Below are positions 59,379 to 64,000 of a stretch of 64,000 bases of DNA, piece after piece (position 1 is the stretch's first letter; each line of letters begins with the position of its first letter). The DNA is from Gammaproteobacteria bacterium (lineage in GTDB: Bacteria; Pseudomonadota; Gammaproteobacteria; Pseudomonadales; Pseudohongiellaceae), in the NCBI GenBank assembly GCA_030831165.1, contig JAURLP010000006.1:1-64000 (forward strand). Direction: 5' to 3'. A program made the position numbers and the translations under genes. Below the pieces are notes generated by a model, which was not told where the DNA came from, did no database searches, and worked only from the letters and a program-made list of their open reading frames with translations.

Positions 59379-60054
59379 TACAACTCTTTGTTTTACTTAC
59401 CTTTTTTAATTTATCTTCTCCATATAGCCGGTTTCATGGCCGGTTTTAACAGAATTCCAATGTTTTCATTCAGTTCACATTTAAGTCTTAACTAACTTAA
59501 ATTTTTAAATTTCATTTATTATTTTTTTTAGGGTGCAAATTGGGGTGATAAAAATTTTTCCTAAAAATTTTTAAAAGAAAAAACAATAATTTAGAAATTT
59601 TGTTCGAGTCCCGTCCGGCCGCCAACAAAGACCTAAAATATAAGCATACAGAGCTTTATTTTTTTGTACATACCCAAGTACATATCTAAATAATTAGCTT
59701 GAAATCTATCACCTAACTTGTAAACACCCACCCTTAACAATCCAAAATCACTATCTGAAGAACCCACCCCCGGGGCACCCCTCCGCTTCCCAATTTGGTA
59801 CCATCTCAATCGTATACATACTATTTCGGACGAGCGAAGTGTAGTTTTCAAATAAGGCCTAAAGCAAATATTTGCAATTTAAGGGGTTTGTACTACATTG
59901 GTAGTATGCATATAGCCCAATACTACGCAGACAGCCGAGAAACTAAAGAACAGATAAAATCTTTTATTCTTTTCTAAAATAAAAACATTTTAGTATGCTG
60001 TAAGCTTGAATTTATTCGGATTATTAAAAATTCTAAAAATAAGAGAAGTTATAA
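59379..60054. other. Gene-poor AT-rich stretch downstream of tRNA-Asp
   Basis: 676 bp with no convincing gene. It contains a degenerate copy of the tRNA-Asp 3' end (59602-59624), two GGGTG-type motifs (59531-59551), an AAAAATTTTT inverted repeat nearby, and a short reverse ORF fragment with AP2-like character (about 59633-59851). Base composition changes abruptly from the tRNA genes. The whole looks like the remains of an element that once used the tRNA as its integration site. Confidence 0.55.
59602..59624 (+). repeat. Degenerate duplicate of the tRNA-Asp 3' end (candidate att site)
   Basis: GTTCGAGTCCCGTCCGGCCG and the CCA that follows repeat 59355-59378 of tRNA-Asp with one T deleted. The rest of a tRNA is absent upstream. 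Integrases of many islands and phages use tRNA 3' ends and leave such a direct repeat at the distal end. Confidence 0.75.
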
Positions 60055-60915
60055 ATGACTAAGTTAATAATAAAAACCAGCGGCTGTTTACTACTATCAA
60101 TCTTTTTTTTGAATACTGGTCTTGTTGCGCAGGAAACCGAGCTATACAACACGGCTAAGACTAAACTTCTTAGAGGCGAACAGATTTTTAGTCATACCAT
60201 AAGTAGTTTTGATATCGAGCGTTACTGTACAGAAGCACCACATTATGACTTCACCTGGTTTGAGATGCAGCACAGTACCATGAGCTGGGGTGAAATCGAA
60301 CGCATGATCAATGCTTGTCCACATATTGGCGCGACACCAATGATTAGGGTGCCTGACGAATTTGAAAGTACCTTGCAAAAAGCAACAGATGTTGGTGCGC
60401 TTGGAATCATTATGCCGACAACTGAAACGGTTGATAAAGCTATTCAAACAGCACGCTATTCAAGGTTTCCACCAGTAGCCCGTAGAAGCGCGGGTGGGGG
60501 AAACTGGCGCAATCTCTGGGGAGATGTTAATTATCGGGAGACTTTTAACGACAATATGCTGGTCGTGGTTATGATTGAAACGCCTCGAGGCGTTGCAGAA
60601 GCCTATGATATTGCCCGGGTAGATGGTGTAGATGTGGTTATCATCGGGAATAATGACCTGAGTATGTTTTCTGGCTTTCCACAAAGCGATCCAGATTATC
60701 AGAGATTACTGGAACAAGTGCGTGATGCGACCTTAAGGGCTGGCAAGATATTTGGTAACGCCGGTGCGCAATATCGTGAGGGTTTTTCCGTCAGTGCGGA
60801 TTCTTTTTTCTTTCAAAACGGGCCCACGCATGATGGCTGGGTTAACCCTTATTTGGGTGGCGCTTCGGTTAATAGCGTCGAAGGTGAAGCCAGCCTTGAA
60901 GAGCGAAGGCAATAA
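60055..60915 (+). CDS. Exported HpcH/HpaI-type aldolase family protein
   Basis: A 286-residue protein with a signal peptide (about 1-25, LVAQ-E) on a TIM-barrel HpcH/HpaI domain. The retained residues are the catalytic-region His (FEMQHSTMS), Arg in MIRVPDE, and the metal ligands Glu in VVVMIETPRGVA and Asp in IIGNNDLSMFSGF. The usual Gln before the metal Glu is Met here. Cytoplasmic members cleave 2-keto-4-hydroxy acids; an exported form is unusual. It is followed by a terminator and converges with the dehydrogenase operon. Confidence 0.85.
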   Translation: MTKLIIKTSGCLLLSIFFLNTGLVAQETELYNTAKTKLLRGEQIFSHTISSFDIERYCTEAPHYDFTWFEMQHSTMSWGEIERMINACPHIGATPMIRVPDEFESTLQKATDVGALGIIMPTTETVDKAIQTARYSRFPPVARRSAGGGNWRNLWGDVNYRETFNDNMLVVVMIETPRGVAEAYDIARVDGVDVVIIGNNDLSMFSGFPQSDPDYQRLLEQVRDATLRAGKIFGNAGAQYREGFSVSADSFFFQNGPTHDGWVNPYLGGASVNSVEGEASLEERRQ

Positions 60916-60941
60916 ATAAGCATTTACTATTCTTGAGTAAT

Positions 60942-60979
60942 AAAAAAAGGCTCAAAAGATTTGGTTTGAGCCTTTTTTT
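60942..60979. terminator. Bidirectional terminator after the aldolase gene
   Basis: GGCTCAAA (60949-60956) pairs with TTTGAGCC (60965-60972) around an 8-base loop. Seven A precede it and seven T follow, so it can serve both the aldolase gene and the converging 48-residue ORF. Confidence 0.9.
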
Positions 60980-60993
60980 AAAGGTTTTCGAGA

Positions 60994-61140
60994 TCAGTTT
61001 TTTCTGCTGAACAATTTGTAAACGAAATGCCCAACAATGATGGCAGCAGCAATTCCTGCAAAGACATAAATCAGGTCGAAGGAAATGCCTTCCAGAACCC
61101 GTTGACCATAGGCATTACTGCTGTATCTGAGAATTTCCAC
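60994..61140 (-). CDS. 48-residue membrane peptide at the end of the dehydrogenase operon
   Basis: The frame runs from GTG (61138-61140) to TGA (60994-60996), starting 10 bp after the FAD-subunit stop; an upstream stop excludes longer starts. The sequence is polar (EILRYSSNAYGQRVLEGISF), then one hydrophobic segment (DLIYVFAGIAAAIIVGHFVY), then a basic end (KLFSRKN). The ribosome-binding site is weak. It could anchor or aid the dehydrogenase at the membrane. No family is recognised. Confidence 0.55.
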   Translation of the reverse strand: MEILRYSSNAYGQRVLEGISFDLIYVFAGIAAAIIVGHFVYKLFSRKN

Positions 61141-61150
61141 GTTAAATCAA

Positions 61151-62143
61151 CTAGCTGTCCCTGATAGCACGTTTAACCAGATTTTCCATCAGCGGAATTT
61201 TAAAGCCGTTGTAGTTTAAAACGGTTGCGCCGCGTGCTGCTGCGCTTGACGCTAACTCGATGGTTTCTGCATCTCTGTTGCTGCCACGAACAATATCTTC
61301 GACACCATTCAGACGGCGAGGCGTACATTGAACACCGCCACAGACAACTCGAAGGTCTGTTATGGTGTTGCCTTGCATGCGTAAGACAGACGCTATATTG
61401 ACCAGTGCGAAATCCCAGGTTGCCCGGTCAGCCACCTTCTCAAAATAATAGTTTGCACCAGCCCAGGTTGAAGGAATTCTGATAGATGTCAGTATATCGC
61501 CAGGTTCCAATACAGTGACTCGTTCAATATCGACATCAGGCCCAATAAAGAAATCTTCTGCGGCAACTTCCCTTATGCCATCACTATTTTGTATAAGCAT
61601 AGTGGCGTCAAGCGCAACCAATGCCGGCGCTGTATCTGAGGGGGATACTGCAACACAACGGTCAGCTTCGAACAGGCAGTGTTCCCGGTTCAAACCTTCC
61701 GGGGTGTCGGCATAACAGGTATTGCCGCCGGCACGATAGCAATCTACACCTGAGCGATAATACCAGCAGCGAACATCCTGGCAGATATTGCCACCGATTG
61801 TACCTATATTTCTAATTTGAGGGCTTGCCACGCGGCTGGCCGCTTCTGCAAGCACCCCATAGTTATCTCTTATCAGCAAGCTTTGAGCAATTTCAGTTAA
61901 TGTTGTCAGGGCCCCAATCTCAATGCCATTTGCCGTTTCATTGATTCCAGTCATGCCCGGAATACCGGCTAAATCAATGACTGCGACAGGGCGTTTTATA
62001 CGGTCCTTGAACCAGTCCAAACTATCTTGTCCGCCAGCAAGAGGCCAGGCATCAGCCCCGTACTGATCAAGCAAATCAATGGCATTTCCCATGTCAGAAG
62101 GCTGGAAAAGATCGAAATTCGGCATCATATCTTTAGTAGACAT
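61151..62143 (-). CDS. Xanthine-dehydrogenase-family FAD-binding subunit with Fe-S loop
   Basis: A 330-residue FAD subunit (CO-dehydrogenase-flavoprotein type). FAD contacts are in PLAGGQDSL (about 34-42) and NIGTIGGNICQD (122 region). An inserted cysteine-rich loop (Cys121, 126, 135, 143, 156, 163) resembles the [4Fe-4S] loop of the 4-hydroxybenzoyl-CoA reductase beta subunit and PaoB/YagS. It transfers electrons from the Moco subunit to an acceptor. It starts 11 bp after the Moco gene. Confidence 0.9.
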   Translation of the reverse strand: MSTKDMMPNFDLFQPSDMGNAIDLLDQYGADAWPLAGGQDSLDWFKDRIKRPVAVIDLAGIPGMTGINETANGIEIGALTTLTEIAQSLLIRDNYGVLAEAASRVASPQIRNIGTIGGNICQDVRCWYYRSGVDCYRAGGNTCYADTPEGLNREHCLFEADRCVAVSPSDTAPALVALDATMLIQNSDGIREVAAEDFFIGPDVDIERVTVLEPGDILTSIRIPSTWAGANYYFEKVADRATWDFALVNIASVLRMQGNTITDLRVVCGGVQCTPRRLNGVEDIVRGSNRDAETIELASSAAARGATVLNYNGFKIPLMENLVKRAIRDS

Positions 62144-62154
62144 AGTCAGCTCTC

Positions 62155-64000
62155 CTATTGGGTAAACAGTTGCAGTGGCGTATGAGATTGTTCCCGGCCA
62201 GAAGCAGCATTCAAGATCATGTCAGCTGTGACAGGATTACGGTTAAAATAGTGACCACCCAGGGCATTGGAAACTGCTGCCAGGACCGCCCCTACGGCTG
62301 CGCCAACAGGGGGTTCACCGATACCTTTCATGCCCATTGGGTTCGTTGGATCCGGTTGATCAACCGCAGAAACATCCATGAAAGCAGGCACATCCAGATA
62401 GGAGGGTGGTTTTGCCTGGTAAAGGCCCACGCTGCCCGGAAGGCCATTTTGAGGGTCGTATATTTGACGTTCAGTTCGTGCCATACCGATACCCATGCAA
62501 GCGCCACCTCTTAATTGACCAACAAGTCCAAGCGGGTGATTTACCGTGCCGCAGTCTCCAGAGCTGACGAATTCCAGAATCTCATAAGTGCCGGTTTCTA
62601 TATCCAGCTCAATCATGACAAAGGTCGCCACCATGGCAGAAATATGTTCATTCAGTGGAGTAGTATCTCTGGCTACTCCGATCAAGCCAGTGCCAGCAAG
62701 ACCAGCAACTGATGCCTGAGTGAGCGGATTGGTATCGTTGGGATCTTCTCCACTGTACTTGCCACCCAGCTCGAGTGCCCTGGTTGCTGCCTGCGCATAA
62801 GTAATGCTTTGTGCAGGATCGTTGATGTTGAAAACGGTTTCATTCGCAAGGTCATAATCTTCGGGATTTCCACCCAGGTCCATTGCAGCAATTTCCTGAA
62901 GTTTCTGCTTCATGTCCATAGCCGCCGCATAGTTGGCTCGCGACATCGTATAGGTCGTCAAGGAGCCAAACTGGCCAATGGTCCAGGGCAGGTGCTTGCT
63001 GGTATCGCCGCGCTCAATGACGCAGTTATCCCAGTCCATATTCAGTACTTCTGCGGCAACCCTAGAGGTAGATGCATAGGAATAGGTCCCCAGGTTACCA
63101 ACACCAGTGTGTATATGTAGCTTACCATCCGGCAGAATTCTCATCAGACCATCAAAACCTGAAATTCCGGCGGAGTGATAACCCTGACCGATTCCGACCC
63201 CAATCACTTTGGAGCCATTGCGCTCTCCATTACGGGCAAATTTATTGGCCCAGTCAAATCGCTCTGCGGCCATATCAATAGCATTTAGCATATAGGAACT
63301 GGAGACTTTCTGTCTGACAGGTCCGCCAGTGAGCGTGTCATGATTGGAGGCATTTATGCGTCTGATTTCAAGCTGATCAATGCCCAAGGCATTGGCAGCT
63401 TTGTCTAATAAAGGCTCAATAGCGGCAGACATTTGGTTTTGTCCTGGGCCACGTTGAGGTCCACAAGGTGTTGTGTTGGTTCCGATTGGAATAGCACGGA
63501 AACGCATGCTGTCCGGAGTATAGACTAAAGACACCATTCCCCCTGCTGCGCCGAAATCACCAAAAGGGTTTTTTGCTCCGCCTTGTTGAACAATAAAAAG
63601 GTCTGCTCCGGTCATTTTACCCTGGGCATTAAAAGCTAATTTAGCTCGGCCCTGGAAACTGGCGCGGGCAGATCCCAGATAATATTCCTCGGCACGACTA
63701 ATTCGAAGCATACAAGGACGACCAATCATTCGTGAAAAATGAGCCGGGACGGCCATTACTGCATAGGCGGCACCCTTGGAGCCAAAGCCACCTCCACAAA
63801 ATTCAGAAATATAAACCAGCTCACTCGGAGGAATTCCAATGAAGTTAGCCAGGCCAGGCACAACAAACATCTGACTCTGAGTTGAGCCATGGACATAGCA
63901 TTTGCCATTTTGCCAATAGGAGAAGGCGCTTCTGGGCTCCATGCTGTGATGTGAATTACAAGCTGTCACAAAGGTTTCATCGAGCACCAATGCGGCATCA
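62155..64000 (-). CDS. Xanthine-dehydrogenase-family molybdopterin-binding subunit (5' end outside window)
   Basis: The frame stays open to the window edge (…DAALVLDETFVTACNSHHSMEPR), so about 614 C-terminal residues are seen of an expected 730-780. Features: HSMEPRSAFSYW, the GGGFGSKGAAYAV Moco loop, RGPGQNQMSAAIEPLLDKAA, and the catalytic Glu in GMKGIGEPPVGAAVGAVLAAV. It hydroxylates an aldehyde or N-heterocycle; the substrate cannot be told from sequence. A 2Fe-2S subunit probably lies upstream, beyond the window. moaCDE in the window supply part of the cofactor pathway. Confidence 0.92.
   Translation of the reverse strand, partial: DAALVLDETFVTACNSHHSMEPRSAFSYWQNGKCYVHGSTQSQMFVVPGLANFIGIPPSELVYISEFCGGGFGSKGAAYAVMAVPAHFSRMIGRPCMLRISRAEEYYLGSARASFQGRAKLAFNAQGKMTGADLFIVQQGGAKNPFGDFGAAGGMVSLVYTPDSMRFRAIPIGTNTTPCGPQRGPGQNQMSAAIEPLLDKAANALGIDQLEIRRINASNHDTLTGGPVRQKVSSSYMLNAIDMAAERFDWANKFARNGERNGSKVIGVGIGQGYHSAGISGFDGLMRILPDGKLHIHTGVGNLGTYSYASTSRVAAEVLNMDWDNCVIERGDTSKHLPWTIGQFGSLTTYTMSRANYAAAMDMKQKLQEIAAMDLGGNPEDYDLANETVFNINDPAQSITYAQAATRALELGGKYSGEDPNDTNPLTQASVAGLAGTGLIGVARDTTPLNEHISAMVATFVMIELDIETGTYEILEFVSSGDCGTVNHPLGLVGQLRGGACMGIGMARTERQIYDPQNGLPGSVGLYQAKPPSYLDVPAFMDVSAVDQPDPTNPMGMKGIGEPPVGAAVGAVLAAVSNALGGHYFNRNPVTADMILNAASGREQSHTPLQLFTQ

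Noticed and set aside
59215-59409. 64-codon ORF spanning the tRNA genes
   Set aside because: It reads through two well-formed tRNAs and has no independent support.

Overview
The window is a stretch of chromosome from a gammaproteobacterium with moderately low GC. This is read from gene content and order: nadB divergent from rpoE-rseA-rseC-mucD, then lepA-lepB-DUF4845-rnc-era-recO; dnaX-ybaB-recR; nudJ-mnmA-hflD with purB-roxA; and moaC-moaD-moaE next to prfB-lysS. The AlgU/MucD-type operon, an AlgP-like histone-H1-like protein, and a PilZ/RssB/RssC block point towards Pseudomonas- or Cellvibrio-like relatives, probably marine. No 16S gene is present, so this stays an inference.

Layout. 1-5 kb: the edge of an exported-protein gene that looks frameshifted, then a 1484-residue exported FecR-domain repeat protein. 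5-9.5 kb: ygfZ and sdhE, nadB, and the rpoE envelope-stress operon, which lacks an rseB/mucB gene. 10-23 kb: a dense forward block of housekeeping genes (mucD, lepA, lepB, rnc, era, recO, cysM, rlmD, mazG, adk), a Lys/Ala-rich histone-like gene, tsaB and uppP. 24-31 kb: ampG-like permease, a 50-residue membrane ORF, 4.5S RNA, dnaX (with an A10 slippery run), ybaB, recR, rnd, ycgL, ycgN. 31-37 kb: hrpA, then a PilZ / response-regulator phosphatase / STAS signalling cluster. 37-46 kb: reverse-strand RNA and translation modification genes (dusA, roxA, purB, hflD, mnmA, nudJ), interrupted by a forward vapBC pair and a reverse MFS gene. 45.6-50.3 kb: moaCDE, prfB with its programmed +1 frameshift, lysS, ung.

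From 50.4 kb the character turns accessory: a reverse row of exported or membrane genes (M20 peptidase, DUF2937, cupin, NHL propeller), a CPA2 antiporter, queD, and a CHASE2 adenylate cyclase. Next come tRNA-Val and tRNA-Asp, followed by a 676-bp gene-poor stretch. That stretch carries a second, degenerate copy of the tRNA-Asp 3' end, which looks like the scar of an integrated element. The window ends with an exported HpcH/HpaI-type aldolase and a reverse xanthine-dehydrogenase-family operon (Moco subunit cut by the window edge, FAD/Fe-S subunit, 48-residue membrane peptide).

No clearly new multi-gene system could be demonstrated. The observations most worth a second look are: a VapC whose two invariant PIN aspartates appear to be lost while VapB and a promoter/operator are intact; the giant FecR repeat protein with an exact 72-bp in-frame duplication; the tRNA-Asp scar with an AP2-like fragment; the rseB-less sigma-E operon; the dnaX slippage site with stops in both alternative frames; and two short membrane ORFs.
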